Assembly (NCBI GenBank): GCA_030673085.1
Contig: DAOVFE010000136.1
Coordinates: 1 to 5,741 of the forward strand
Origin: Anaerolineales bacterium
Lineage (GTDB): Bacteria > Chloroflexota > Anaerolineae > Anaerolineales > E44-bin32
Length of the DNA stretch: 5,741 nt
Direction of reading: 5' to 3'
Position 1 is the stretch's first letter. Each line of letters opens with the position of its first letter. The notes under the pieces are model-generated. The model searched no databases and was not told the origin of the DNA. It worked only from the letters and a program-made list of their open reading frames with translations. Position numbers and translations under genes: made by a program. Shown here one piece after another: positions 5,501 to 5,741 of the stretch.

Positions 5501-5741
5501 ATGACAACTAGTCTGATCCCATGGATGCTGGAATCGGATGAGCCCTGGACCCGTTACCGTACGCTGGTGGATCTACTCGACCGGCCCGACGACGACCCCG
5601 AAGTACAAGCCGCACGGGCCGAAATGCTGGCTCATCCCCAGGTGCAAGCACTTATAGCCGGGGCCGCAGCATGGCCCGGGCATCTCTTGAAACGGCACAA
5701 CGACGCCAGCCATACTATTTATAAGTTTAGCGCCCTGGCCG
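5501..5741 (+). CDS. Partial gene: N-terminus of an uncharacterised protein, possibly alpha-toroid (prenyltransferase-like)
   Basis: Only the first 80 codons are present; the gene runs off the window. The start is firm, with GGAGG (5490-5494) six bases before the ATG. The peptide begins MTTSLIPWMLESDEPWTRYR, followed by TLVDLLDRP, a short acidic run, and VQAARAEMLAHPQVQALI. It ends with WPGHLLKRHNDASHTIYKFS. The LIPWLL-x-DEPWTRYRTLVDLL and KRHNDASHxIYK blocks are familiar to me from a family of uncharacterised bacterial proteins, sometimes mislabelled as nitrogen-fixation proteins, whose later part resembles squalene-cyclase or prenyltransferase repeats. That part is not visible here, so the fold is a recollection, not an observation. 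No signal peptide is seen. It is strongly GC-rich (70% in line 5581-5640), in contrast to the AT-rich gene that ends 40 bases before it, which marks a compositional boundary. Confidence 0.75.
   Translation, partial: MTTSLIPWMLESDEPWTRYRTLVDLLDRPDDDPEVQAARAEMLAHPQVQALIAGAAAWPGHLLKRHNDASHTIYKFSALA

Overview
The window is bacterial DNA: Shine-Dalgarno sites (AAGGAG, GGAGG) precede several genes, and there are sigma70-like promoter hexamers. All supported genes lie on the + strand. The phylum cannot be fixed from the sequence. The truncated last gene resembles a family I associate with Chloroflexota, but that is weak evidence. No rRNA, tRNA, CRISPR array or complete mobile element is visible. Base composition changes sharply from gene to gene. 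Counts on single 60-base lines give about 63-67% GC in the WYL regulator, 32-50% in the metallo-hydrolase, 32% near the end of the DUF3795 gene and 70% in the last gene, so this looks like a mosaic accessory region.

Layout. Positions 1-232 hold no convincing gene, only a promoter (173-201) for the first gene. Positions 233-1360 encode a YghO-like GNAT-fold acetyltransferase. The 538-base gap 1361-1898 contains a hairpin that may end the first transcript (1451-1482), a second long-loop hairpin of unknown role (1675-1718), and the promoter of the regulator, whose -10 box lies inside a perfect 25-base palindrome (1821-1845). Positions 1899-2861 encode a WYL-domain transcriptional regulator. Closely spaced behind it are an AT-rich metallo-beta-lactamase-fold hydrolase and two paralogous four-helix membrane proteins that share an unusual cysteine signature (3636-4133 and 4137-4649). 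These four genes could form one operon under the palindromic promoter.

The stretch 4657-5460 is decaying. It begins with a collapsed remnant of an SPL-family (spore-photolyase-like) radical SAM gene that has lost its iron-sulfur-binding segment and its 3' half. A DUF3795-type cysteine-rich protein gene follows within a few bases. It is broken by a frameshift exactly at a TG dinucleotide tract, and removing two TG units restores a family-like reading frame. A GC-rich gene then starts at 5501 and runs off the window.

The most interesting items are the paired cysteine-signature membrane proteins, which I do not recognise, the palindrome that covers the regulator's own -10 box, and the two adjacent broken cysteine-protein genes, whose damage can be reconstructed in detail.
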